Source of the DNA: CAWGXG01 sp963826505
GTDB taxonomy: Bacteria; Chloroflexota; Anaerolineae; Aggregatilineales; Aggregatilineaceae
Reading direction: 5' to 3'
Length of the DNA stretch: 64,000 bases
NCBI GenBank assembly: GCA_963826505.1
Contig: CAWGXG010000010.1
Span: 132,990 to 196,989 of the forward strand
Shown: positions 16,608-24,505 of the stretch, in pieces
Layout of the letters: each line of letters begins with the position of its first letter
Position numbering within the stretch: the first letter of the stretch is position 1
Notes under the pieces: generated by a model
Database searches by the model: none
The model's input: the letters and a program-made list of their open reading frames with translations, nothing else
What the model was told of the DNA's origin: nothing
Program-made: the position numbers and the translations under genes

Positions 16608-17579
16608 ATGTTGACGCCCGAACAGATTCGCCCCACGATCACTACCGCCCTGGAAGCGATCACCCTGCCCGGACTCACGCTCGAACGCGGCCAAGTGCGC
16701 GACAATTACCGGCTTGCAGACGGGCGGCGCGTGGTGATCGCCACGGATCGGTTCAACGTGTTTAACCAGCACGTCGGCCAGGTGCCCTACAAGGGCCAGG
16801 TGCTCAACCAATTGACCAACTGGTGGTTCGAGCATACCGCCGACATCCTCCCCAATCACGTCATCGACGTGCCCGATCCGAATGTGACCATCGCCCTGAC
16901 GGCCAACCCGCTCCCGATTGCCGTCGTCGTGCGGGGTTTCGTCAGCGGCATTACCTCCGCCAGTCTGTGGGCGCAGTATGAAGCGGGCCAGCGCACGATC
17001 TACGGTGTCGAGTTTCCCGACGGGTTGCGCAAAAACCAGGAATTGAAACACCCGATCGTTACCGCGACCTCCAAAGAATTCGGCAAAGCCCACGATCACC
17101 CGCTGACCGATGCCGAAGTGATCCAGGCCGGGGTCGCGCCCGCGCTGTGGGAACGGATTCAGGAGATAGCGCTCAAGCTGTTTTTGCGCGGGCGGCAGCT
17201 CAGCATCCTGGCCGATCTGATCCTGGTGGACAGCAAGTACGAGTTCGGTCTGGACCTGAACGGCGATCTGATGTTGATCGACGAGCTGCACACGCCGGAC
17301 AGCAGCCGTTTCTGGCGCGCGGACACCTACGACGAGCGCTTCGAAATGGGCGAAGAACCCGAAAATTTCGACAAAGAATTCGTCCGGCTGTGGTACCAAT
17401 CCCAGGGCTACGGCGAAAAAGATAAGCTCCCGGCACTGACCGAAGACATGATCATCACCATCAGCCAGCGCTACCAGCGCGTGTACGAGCTGCTGAGCGG
17501 CAACCCCTTCCAACCCGCCAGCTACCCGGCCCAAAAGCGCGTCATGATCGCGCTGCATTACGCGCACGTCGTCGGCTAG
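16608..17579 (+). CDS. purC: Phosphoribosylaminoimidazole-succinocarboxamide synthase
   Basis: PurC joins CAIR and aspartate with ATP to form SAICAR in de novo purine synthesis. Signatures visible are GQVRDNYRLADGRRVVIATD (nucleotide-binding start), VVVRGFVSGITSASLW (the 'VRGYITGS' region), DLILVDSKYEFGLD (the 'LVDFKLEFG'-type motif) and IDELHTPDSSRFW (the conserved 'DE..TPDS.R' motif). At 323 residues it is of the longer, yeast-like class rather than the 240-residue E. coli class. The ATG at 16608 follows AGAAGAGGA; the upstream frame extension is not convincing. It is followed 30 bases later by purD. Confidence 0.95.
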   Translation: MLTPEQIRPTITTALEAITLPGLTLERGQVRDNYRLADGRRVVIATDRFNVFNQHVGQVPYKGQVLNQLTNWWFEHTADILPNHVIDVPDPNVTIALTANPLPIAVVVRGFVSGITSASLWAQYEAGQRTIYGVEFPDGLRKNQELKHPIVTATSKEFGKAHDHPLTDAEVIQAGVAPALWERIQEIALKLFLRGRQLSILADLILVDSKYEFGLDLNGDLMLIDELHTPDSSRFWRADTYDERFEMGEEPENFDKEFVRLWYQSQGYGEKDKLPALTEDMIITISQRYQRVYELLSGNPFQPASYPAQKRVMIALHYAHVVG

Positions 17580-17609
17580 TGGTGCATCGCAGCAGCGGAG
17601 GAACACGTT

Positions 17610-18893
17610 ATGACTCATGTGATGGTCGTTGGCAGCGGTGGCCGCGCGCATGCCCTCGCCTGGAAGCTGGCCCAGTCCCCGCGCGTCACGCGCATCAGTG
17701 TGGCCCCCGGCAACGGCGGCACGGCGATGCTACCCCACACGGCTAACGTCGACATCGACGCCACCGATGTTGTGAGTTTGCTCGATTTTGCCGAGTCGGA
17801 AGGTGTCAGCCTGACGGTGGTCGGTCCTGAGGACCCGCTGGCACGCGGGCTGGCCGATCAGTTTGAGGCCGCCGGATTGCGTATCTTCGGCCCGCACCGC
17901 CAGGCCGCCATGATCGAATCGTCCAAGAGCTACGCCAAAGAATTGATGGTCCGGCACGGCGTCCCCACCGCGCCCTATGAAGTCTTCCATGAGATCGAAT
18001 ACGCGCTCGACTACGTCATGACGCACGCCATCGGCGACGTGGTGATTAAGGCTGACGGGCTGGCACGCGGTAAAGGCGTCTTTCTGCCGCGCGGCGAAAG
18101 TGACGCCGAAGGCATTCTGCGCGCGCTGCTTGAACGGGACGCACTGGGTCAGGCCGGGCGCACGGTGTTGATCGAGCGGCGGCTGGTCGGCCCGGAAGTC
18201 TCGATCATGGCCTTCACCGACGGCAACACCATCGCCATGATGCCCGCTGTCAGCGATTACAAGCGGCTGTACAACAACGATGTCGGCCCGAACACGGGCG
18301 GTATGGGGGCCTACGCGCCCGCGCCGGCGCTCACGCCTGAGATCGCGGACCGGGTGCGCAAAGACATCATCGAGCCGACTCTGGATGGGCTGCAAGCCGA
18401 AAGCTGCTGCTTCCGGGGTGTGCTGAATGTCGGCGTGGTGATCACGCAGGACGGCCCGATGGCGCTCGAATTGAACGCCCGCTTTGGCGATCCCGCCGCA
18501 CAAACCGTGCTGCCCCTGCTGCAAACCGATCTGCTCGACGTGCTCGACGCCTGTGTCGATGAGAAGCTCGACCACATCGACATGCGCTGGCGAGCGGGAG
18601 CCGCCGTCTCGATCGTGATGGCGACCGCCAATTACCCGGAACGCCGCGATCCCGGCCTGCCCGTGCTGCTGTCCTCCACGCTGGAGGACGGTGTGCTGGT
18701 CTTCCACGCAGGGACACGCTACGCCGACGATGACACTCTCGTCACGACTGGCGGGCGCGTGGTCACCCTGGTGGGAACCGGGCCGGAACTGGCCACCGCG
18801 ATCGCGCTCGCCTACGACGCGACCCGCCGTGTCCACTTCGACGGTGCCCACTATCGAACGGACATCGGCGCGCGCGCGCTGTGGCCGCGCTGA
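17610..18893 (+). CDS. purD: Phosphoribosylamine--glycine ligase
   Basis: PurD (GARS) forms glycinamide ribonucleotide from phosphoribosylamine, glycine and ATP, the second step of purine synthesis. The N-terminal Rossmann-like domain begins MVVGSGGRAHALAWKL. The ATP-grasp part has VIKADGLARGKGVFLPR, the Glu/Asn metal site in MALELNARFGDPAAQ (the GARS signature) and NTGGMGAYAPAPALTP. The C-terminal domain includes VFHAGTRY. The 427 residues match the family. GGAGG lies 9 bases before the start. The very long open frame on the opposite strand here is a shadow of the GC-rich codon use. Confidence 0.96.
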   Translation: MTHVMVVGSGGRAHALAWKLAQSPRVTRISVAPGNGGTAMLPHTANVDIDATDVVSLLDFAESEGVSLTVVGPEDPLARGLADQFEAAGLRIFGPHRQAAMIESSKSYAKELMVRHGVPTAPYEVFHEIEYALDYVMTHAIGDVVIKADGLARGKGVFLPRGESDAEGILRALLERDALGQAGRTVLIERRLVGPEVSIMAFTDGNTIAMMPAVSDYKRLYNNDVGPNTGGMGAYAPAPALTPEIADRVRKDIIEPTLDGLQAESCCFRGVLNVGVVITQDGPMALELNARFGDPAAQTVLPLLQTDLLDVLDACVDEKLDHIDMRWRAGAAVSIVMATANYPERRDPGLPVLLSSTLEDGVLVFHAGTRYADDDTLVTTGGRVVTLVGTGPELATAIALAYDATRRVHFDGAHYRTDIGARALWPR

Positions 18894-18911
18894 TCCGGAG
18901 GACTGCCCCCT

Positions 18912-19508
18912 ATGCCTGTTTTTGACCGCGCGTTTTACGCGCAGGACGCGACGATCGTCGCTCGGGCGCTGCTCGGCGCGATCCTGGTGCGCCGCCTGGA
19001 TGGGCAGCGCGTCAGCGGGATCATCGTGGAGACCGAAGCTTACCGCCTGCAAGACGATGCCGCCTCGCACGGACACGCTGGGCGGACAGCGCGCAACGCA
19101 CCCATGTGGGACGCGCCCGGCCACGCTTACCTGTATTTCACTTACGGCATGCATTGGATGCTTAACGCGGTGTGCGAGCCGCCCGATCGCCCGGCGGCGG
19201 TGCTGATCCGTGCTATCGACCCGCGCGAAGGACTCGATCTGATCGCGGCCAACCGGCCCGGACGCAGGCCGCGCGAATGGACCAGCGGCCCCGCTCGCTT
19301 GACGTCGGCCCTAGGCATCACCGGCGCACAAAACCGGGCCGATCTGGTGGATTCTTCTGGGGAAGTGTGGATCGAAGTCGGTACGCCCGTGCCAGACAAT
19401 CAAGTCCGCACCGGGCCGCGCATCGGACTAGGCAAGAATGTTCCGGAACCCTGGCTATCGGTCGCGTGGCGCTGGTGGATTGGAGATAATCCCTGCGTCT
19501 CGCGTTGA
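18912..19508 (+). CDS. 3-methyladenine DNA glycosylase, AAG/MPG family
   Basis: This base-excision enzyme removes alkylated purines and hypoxanthine. The 198 residues carry the family landmarks: the catalytic Glu and neighbouring residues in VETEAYRLQDDAASHG, RTARNAPMWDAPGHAYLYF, YGMHWMLNAVCEP, AVLIRAIDPREGLD, and GPARLTSALGI near the substrate pocket. It starts 18 bases after purD with CGGAGGAC as ribosome-binding site, so it belongs to the purC-purD transcript. Hypoxanthine repair beside purine synthesis and adenosine deaminase is a plausible functional link, though only by position. Confidence 0.94.
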   Translation: MPVFDRAFYAQDATIVARALLGAILVRRLDGQRVSGIIVETEAYRLQDDAASHGHAGRTARNAPMWDAPGHAYLYFTYGMHWMLNAVCEPPDRPAAVLIRAIDPREGLDLIAANRPGRRPREWTSGPARLTSALGITGAQNRADLVDSSGEVWIEVGTPVPDNQVRTGPRIGLGKNVPEPWLSVAWRWWIGDNPCVSR

Positions 19509-19522
19509 CCTGGATCCGCGCC

Positions 19523-19759
19523 TCAGACCTGTACGTGCAGTCCGTACACCCTCAAACGGCTGTGGACCCGCAAGAACGGCGCGACCGACTCGACGGTTGC
19601 GACCGCTTCGGGGATCAGATCGGGGTGGGTCACCGTGCCGTATAGCATAACATCCTCGCCGGAAACCCGAACCTGAATCAACTGGTCAGCAGTGAATGTG
19701 TTGCGTTTCAAGGCGCGGACGATTAAGTGGTGGAGCGTCTCCCGTTTGTAGCGGCGCAT
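19523..19759 (-). CDS. Small BON-domain-like protein
   Basis: A 78-residue protein that is essentially one BON-like domain. It has an amphipathic helix (LHHLIVRALKRNTF), a strand pair (QLIQVRVSGEDVMLYGTV), a second helix (IPEAVATVESVA) and the closing strand (VHSRLRVYGLHV). The Gly in the 'V-x-L-x-G-x-V' turn is conserved. BON domains bind membranes or lipids and occur in OsmY-like proteins, but here there is no signal peptide, so the protein stays in the cytoplasm. GGAGGAGAG lies 8 bases before the ATG. It converges on mpg. Confidence 0.75.
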   Translation of the reverse strand: MRRYKRETLHHLIVRALKRNTFTADQLIQVRVSGEDVMLYGTVTHPDLIPEAVATVESVAPFLRVHSRLRVYGLHVQV

Positions 19760-20231
19760 GACCGATTCTCTCCTCCGCCCATCTCCGGCACTTATCGGGA
19801 CGGTCTACGACTGCCGACTGCGCCGGTCGTCCTGATCGAGTAAACCGTTTACCTCCCCCCACTCACCGCGCCCAAAGCCCAACTTCAGTGCTTCACCCTG
19901 CGTGCATTCTCGCACCGTTTTTCGATTTCCACAACTGAGGGGCAAAGGCGCTCACGCGGAGGAGTGCGCGTCGTTAGCTGAGAAATCGGTTAGAAAATGA
20001 CGGGATTACAAACGATCGTGCCGCGGCTCACGGTTGGCGGGCCAGGGCGCAGGAATGGATCGGATAAGGGGTTGGGCTATCGTTTCACTATTGCACGACG
20101 GTCGTTGGCAGCGGCGCGCTGTTCCACACCGCGACCGCGCGTCTCGCTTGAAACGCAGCCCAAAACGCTCTACCATTACGGGTAGTGTTTACTGCCCTTC
20201 AACGTCTGCCCACCGGGATCGGAACTTGCCC
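19760..20231. other. Divergent intergenic region, no gene seen
   Basis: About 470 bases separate the BON gene from the TPR-like membrane protein. Short open frames exist on the plus strand but lack ribosome-binding sites and family-like sequence. No convincing promoter pair or structured RNA was recognised. Confidence 0.5.
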
Positions 20232-21122
20232 ATGCCGATGAACCAGGCTACCCGCGAGACTCTGCACGAAGCCTACCGGCTCATCAAAGCCGGTGACCAG
20301 GATTCCGCCCGCGCGCTGATCAAGCCCGTGCTGGCCGCGCGGCGTGATAACATCGACGCGTGGTGGCTGGCCGCTCACGCCGCCGCGACGCCGCACGACC
20401 GGCGGCTGGCGCTGGGACAGGTGCTGCGCATCGACCCGGATCACCGGCCCGCGCGCATCCTGCTCGACCGGCTGGACGCGGAGAATCCGCACGAGATCGA
20501 AGACCTCGCGAAAGACCTGCCGCTGCCCCCGCCCGGACGCAAACGCGGCACCGCCGATCAACCGCTGGTGCAAAACCGCTGGGTGTGGAATGTTGTGATG
20601 CTGTTCGGCTGCCTGGGGATTTCGTTCGGCAGCATGGCGCTGATCAGTGGGGTGTTGGGCTTGACGTGGTTCGACAACACAGTCAACCGGGTAGGCAAAG
20701 CCGTCCACCTCTCGAATGACAAACAGGGCGCGGGAGGGCAGCTTGGCACGGTGCAGGGCGGCAGCCCAGCCATGCCCTACGAGATTCCCATCACTAAGCG
20801 CGTGGGCGTAGCGCCCAGCAGCAACACGCCGACTCTCGGCACGCTCAAAAAGGATGAGGCCCACATCTACACCTTTTTTGGCGACGCCGGGCAAGAGGTC
20901 GACGCCCTGCTGCAATTCGCCGTCGCCGGAGACGCGCACTACGTTGTGGAGCTGTGGGACAGCGGCTACAACCGGCTGGCGTACGGCACGGGCGCGTCCA
21001 ACAGCGGCACCGTGACGCTGATCTACACCTTACCGCGATCCGGCCAATACGCGCTGGTGATCATCGGGCGACCCAATGGCCCGCGCGGGGATTACGCCCT
21101 CGGCCTGGACGTCCTCGACTGA
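20232..21122 (+). CDS. Membrane protein with TPR-like N-terminus and extracellular PPC-like domain
   Basis: A 296-residue protein. Residues 1-95 resemble TPR helices (ETLHEAYRLIKAGDQDSARA, IDAWWLAAHAAATPHDRRLA, VLRIDPDHRPARILLDRL). A proline-rich linker leads to one membrane helix (VVMLFGCLGISFGSMALISG, about residues 120-145). The rest is extracellular: about residues 195-296 look like a pre-peptidase C-terminal (PPC) beta-sandwich (GTLKKDEAHIYTFFGDAGQ, YVVELWDSGYNRL, SGQYALVIIG). The N-terminal part is therefore cytoplasmic. Either of two adjacent ATGs (20232, 20238) could be used; the ribosome-binding site is weak. Function unknown. Confidence 0.75.
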   Translation: MPMNQATRETLHEAYRLIKAGDQDSARALIKPVLAARRDNIDAWWLAAHAAATPHDRRLALGQVLRIDPDHRPARILLDRLDAENPHEIEDLAKDLPLPPPGRKRGTADQPLVQNRWVWNVVMLFGCLGISFGSMALISGVLGLTWFDNTVNRVGKAVHLSNDKQGAGGQLGTVQGGSPAMPYEIPITKRVGVAPSSNTPTLGTLKKDEAHIYTFFGDAGQEVDALLQFAVAGDAHYVVELWDSGYNRLAYGTGASNSGTVTLIYTLPRSGQYALVIIGRPNGPRGDYALGLDVLD

Positions 21123-21141
21123 TTCGGTCTGGAGAGTCCGA

Positions 21142-21549
21142 TCATTTCTTGCTCTTGCCGTTAAGATGGCACACCACCTGCACCTTGCCGCTGGGCGTGT
21201 AGACATTCATGGAATCCGATGTATAAATCACGCCCCCATTCCCGTCAAGGACATTGCAGCCCAGCCCTTTGATCGTGATGGCATGCCGGGGCGGCGTGAT
21301 GTCGGGCGGAAGCTGCCCGGTGCATTTGAGCATGGAGTTCCCACTGGGAGTCACCACGGCGTGATATCCGGTCGGGAACAAATAGTAGCTGGGGCCGCCC
21401 GCATCAAAGGGAGCGACATAGATCCAGCAATTGTCGCCATTGATTACGTTCGCCCCGCCGCCTTGGGCCGCCACAGACGGCAGACCAGCGACCAAAAGCC
21501 CCAGGACCAGCACTAAACCGACGATAATGAAGTTGCGTCGTGTATTCAT
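21142..21549 (-). CDS. Small secreted protein
   Basis: A 135-residue exported protein. The signal peptide (MNTRRNFIIVGLVLVLGL, cleavage near SVAAQGG) is followed by a mature domain of about 105 residues with four Cys (GDNCWIYV, MLKCTGQL, GLGCNVLD, VQVVCHLN), compatible with two disulphides. A Ser/Gly/Tyr-rich centre contains GGPSYYLFPTG. GGAG lies 10 bases before the ATG. Several bacterial secreted proteins have this pattern, but I do not recognise the family. Confidence 0.75.
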   Translation of the reverse strand: MNTRRNFIIVGLVLVLGLLVAGLPSVAAQGGGANVINGDNCWIYVAPFDAGGPSYYLFPTGYHAVVTPSGNSMLKCTGQLPPDITPPRHAITIKGLGCNVLDGNGGVIYTSDSMNVYTPSGKVQVVCHLNGKSKK

Positions 21550-21722
21550 TCGGCACTATCTCCAGATTAAGCTATCTGTGATTACAAATATGACAAAGAG
21601 TGTGCCCCATTGCCAAGCGCCGGATGCCGTGTCGCCCCATCCTGCAACCCCGGCTGGACAGTGTCCGCCCGGCGCGGTATGCTTTTCCCCGCTTGTTTGA
21701 AATGCATGGTGTAGGAGTGAAC

Positions 21723-23786
21723 ATGACAGCCCGGAGCAGCAGGTGTGGTCGGACAGCGTTGAAGCTGAGGCAAGCGATCGGTGTCTTCGTGGGTATGCTG
21801 GCAGGCGCGATTCTGGTCGTGGGGATCGCCGCGCCAGTCGCCGTCCACGCACAGGACGACGTGGATACGGCGCGGGCCGCCGCGCAGCGCTGGCTGCTGG
21901 CCGACCTCGGCAAACCGAACCTGATCCTCGTGGAATATGCCTATTACGGCACCACCTGGCCGGATTCGAGCATGGGCTGTCCCGCGCCGGGCGAGACTCC
22001 GGTTCCCGGCCTGGTCAACGGCTATGTGTGGACCTTCACCTTTGACAACATGGTGCGCTACGAAGTCCACAGCAATTACACCGGAACGCCCGCGGTGCTG
22101 TGCGGCGCGGTCAATATCCGGCCCGATATTCAGCTCAGCACCTTCAGCAATGCCACGTTCAGCCTGCTAATTCCGGAGGCGTGGCTGGTTTTCCCGACGA
22201 CCACGGGCGGCAGCGTCGCCTTTGGGCCGACCGCCGCCGCAGCCGATGGCGATGACTGCACACTGCCGGGCGCGCGCGTTGACCCGGTGGGGCGCGTGGC
22301 GAGCGGCGTCACGCCCGACACGCTGCTGGATGATACGCTCTCAGAAATGAACGCCCAGGATGATCCGACCGCCCGCACTGGTGTGGGCACGTTGGGACGC
22401 TCCACCACCTTGCAAACCGATTGCGGCGACGCCGGGCGCATCTGGCGTCTGACGGCGTTTTTGGATTACGGCAGCGCCTTTCGCGTCACGCAGTGGGCAC
22501 CCGCTAACGAGTTCGCCCAATGGGATGATGCCTTCAACAACATGCTCAACCAGTTCAAACCGGCGGGGTCCACGTCCGCCGCCGATGCGACTGCCAATAA
22601 CGGCACCGCCACGCCCGACGCCGCGCTGACTGCGCCGCTGGCGCCGCTGCCGCTGGGGCATATCTTCGTGGGAGATGTGTTTGTGGGCGCGCTCAACGAT
22701 CTGCCGGGACGCAGCGTGACGATCACGCCGGACTTTGTCCGGCGCTATCTCGCCTTCTCGCCGGACGGCCTGTGGCTGTCGTACATCGACGCGACGAACA
22801 CAGAGCTGCGCGTGCTCGACGCGGCGGCAGGACTGTCGCCGCACCGGGTCGCCCAGGACGTCGATCCGCGCTTCCCGCCCGCCTGGAACGCGGACAGCAC
22901 GCGCGTGGCGTTCGTCACCGCGACGGACGAGCAAAACGACGATGGCACCCCGCTGCTAGCCGTCGCCGCCGTACCGCCGGATGGCATGCCCAACGGGACC
23001 GATCCCGAACGGGTGGCCGCCTTCCCGTTCCCCGCCGACTGCCCGATCACGCTCACTGACCCGGCAGACAGCGCGTACTTCCGCGAAGCCGGACCCGATG
23101 GGCAAGACCTGGTGCTGGCCTGGATGATGGACGAGCGGCTGCTGGTATCGACGCGCTGCGACGGCGGGCTGGGGCTGTTGGATCCGGCGGACGGGACGCT
23201 GACCGTGCTGGGTGACGATCTGCGCGGCGGCGTGCTGTCACCCGACCGGACACGCTTCGCAGCGCGCACCGACGCCGGGTTGGCCGTGCTGGATTTCGTC
23301 AACTGGCAGCGCAGCAATCTGCCGCTGGGTGCGGACGCTCAACAGCTCGCCTGGAGCGCCGACAGCCAGACGCTGTATTACTCCACGCAAACCCTGGCGA
23401 ACCAGATCGCGCTCGACGATCCGGCGGAGCAAACACGCGGCACCGACGTGTTCGGCACGTGGCCGGTGACCGTCAGCTCGTATGAACTCACGCTGGTGAA
23501 AGTCGATCTGAATGCGATCAGTGAGGCGGTGATCTGGCAAGGCGAAGGACGCGGGATCGGGCGCATCGCCCCCGCGCCGGACAGCAGCGGGATCGCCTTC
23601 AGCCTGGTTACGTCCAGCCAGATGCTGGCAGACGCCTTCCAGGCTAACGGAGACGCGCTCGCGTTGGAGGCGGCGACACCGCAAGCCATCCTGTATTGGC
23701 TCCCTACCGGAAGCGCGGGCGCGCGCGTGCTGGCCTACACCGGCCAGCCAGCCTTCGCGCCCATCACGCTGGCGGGTACGCCCTAG
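21723..23786 (+). CDS. Secreted protein, GCP-type N-terminal domain plus TolB/WD40-like beta-propeller
   Basis: A 687-residue exported protein. The signal peptide covers about residues 1-42 (FVGMLAGAILVVGIAAPVAV, cleavage near HAQDD). The first domain (about 43-125) carries WPDSSMGCPAPGETPVPG and NGYVWTFTFDNMVRYEVHS, a pattern that recurs in the gene at 61876. A second region (about 135-280) with CTLPGARVDPVGR and paired Cys follows, then a low-complexity Thr/Ala linker. From about residue 320 a beta-propeller begins, with blades such as YLAFSPDGLWLSYID, PAWNADSTRVAFVTA and LAWSADSQTLYYST. The ATG at 21723 has TAGGAGTG 7 bases upstream. Probably an extracellular binding protein; ligand unknown. 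Confidence 0.82.
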   Translation: MTARSSRCGRTALKLRQAIGVFVGMLAGAILVVGIAAPVAVHAQDDVDTARAAAQRWLLADLGKPNLILVEYAYYGTTWPDSSMGCPAPGETPVPGLVNGYVWTFTFDNMVRYEVHSNYTGTPAVLCGAVNIRPDIQLSTFSNATFSLLIPEAWLVFPTTTGGSVAFGPTAAAADGDDCTLPGARVDPVGRVASGVTPDTLLDDTLSEMNAQDDPTARTGVGTLGRSTTLQTDCGDAGRIWRLTAFLDYGSAFRVTQWAPANEFAQWDDAFNNMLNQFKPAGSTSAADATANNGTATPDAALTAPLAPLPLGHIFVGDVFVGALNDLPGRSVTITPDFVRRYLAFSPDGLWLSYIDATNTELRVLDAAAGLSPHRVAQDVDPRFPPAWNADSTRVAFVTATDEQNDDGTPLLAVAAVPPDGMPNGTDPERVAAFPFPADCPITLTDPADSAYFREAGPDGQDLVLAWMMDERLLVSTRCDGGLGLLDPADGTLTVLGDDLRGGVLSPDRTRFAARTDAGLAVLDFVNWQRSNLPLGADAQQLAWSADSQTLYYSTQTLANQIALDDPAEQTRGTDVFGTWPVTVSSYELTLVKVDLNAISEAVIWQGEGRGIGRIAPAPDSSGIAFSLVTSSQMLADAFQANGDALALEAATPQAILYWLPTGSAGARVLAYTGQPAFAPITLAGTP

Positions 23787-23797
23787 AACATAAAACA

Positions 23798-23820
23798 GAA
23801 CCCGCACGATGTGCGGGTTC
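23798..23820. terminator. Bidirectional intrinsic terminator
   Basis: A perfect 10-bp stem (GAACCCGCAC / GTGCGGGTTC) has a 3-nt loop. It is followed by TCTGGTTATT on the plus strand and by TGTTTTATG on the minus strand, so it can serve both converging genes. Confidence 0.8.
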
Positions 23821-23844
23821 TCTGGTTATTGCGCGAGCGTGAGC

Positions 23845-24042
23845 CTAGCCAACTTTGAGCTTAAGGCTGTCCCATTCGCTCTTGGAAATGAACTTGGTCA
23901 GATTGCGACCATCCTTCGTCTTGGCGCGCAGCCCATAACGAGTCTGACCGTTCTTGGTGGTGAAGGTCACCTTAACCACATCGCTATCGTTGATTTCGAC
24001 CTTCTGACGAACCTTGACATCGTAGAATGTAATCTTCGCCAC
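23845..24042 (-). CDS. Conserved-looking 65-residue protein
   Basis: A small basic, beta-rich protein (KITFYDVKVRQKVEI, VVKVTFTTKNGQTRYGLRAK, KDGRNLTKFISKSEW). The alternating hydrophobic/polar strands with Gly turns suggest a small SH3-like barrel, possibly nucleic-acid binding, but this is inferred. AAAGGAG lies 8 bases before the ATG and a strong terminator lies 25 bases after the stop, so it is an independent, probably well-expressed gene. It uses more Lys/Asn/Thr codons than its neighbours, as expected for a short abundant protein. No family name can be given. Confidence 0.75.
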   Translation of the reverse strand: MAKITFYDVKVRQKVEINDSDVVKVTFTTKNGQTRYGLRAKTKDGRNLTKFISKSEWDSLKLKVG

Positions 24043-24505
24043 GGTGATTACTCCTTTTGTTTATGGACCATACCTAGCAGTCTGGTAAGTTTGCTGCGTA
24101 CCCTACGCTTGTGATTGTACCACGATACGCGAGAACATGCACACAAGTTCCCCTTAGCAGGTCAAACTGTGTGCGACGAATGTAAAAGTACTTTAACACA
24201 GATCGCACGCAAGGCACCAACTGGTCCGCACGGCGGCGGCACGGGTAAAGAGGCTAAACGGGCCCCAAAACGGCTGGCTCAACAGGTATCGGATCGCAGA
24301 AAGAGGCGTTCTGAGGCGTGGTCACAAGACTCGCTGACGAATTCTCGGTCGCTCACAAAACCCCCTGGAAATGCCGTTTCACGCAACATGCGCCAAAATC
24401 GGCAGGTTGACTATAATAGACATCATCAAGTATGTCGCTTCGAACCGGCACAGACGCAGCGCGCCAGACGCTTCCGCAGCGTTGTTATTCACAGGAGGAA
24501 CCCTG
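24043..24505. other. Divergent intergenic region, no gene seen
   Basis: About 460 bases upstream of both the 65-residue protein gene and the substrate-binding protein gene. A TTGACTATAAT string at 24407-24417 combines -35-like and -10-like elements but has no properly spaced partner, so no promoter is called. Confidence 0.4.

Noticed and set aside
17730..19154. 474-codon open frame on the minus strand opposite purD and mpg
   Set aside because: It is antisense to two convincing enzymes, has no family-like sequence, and is expected from high-GC codon bias.
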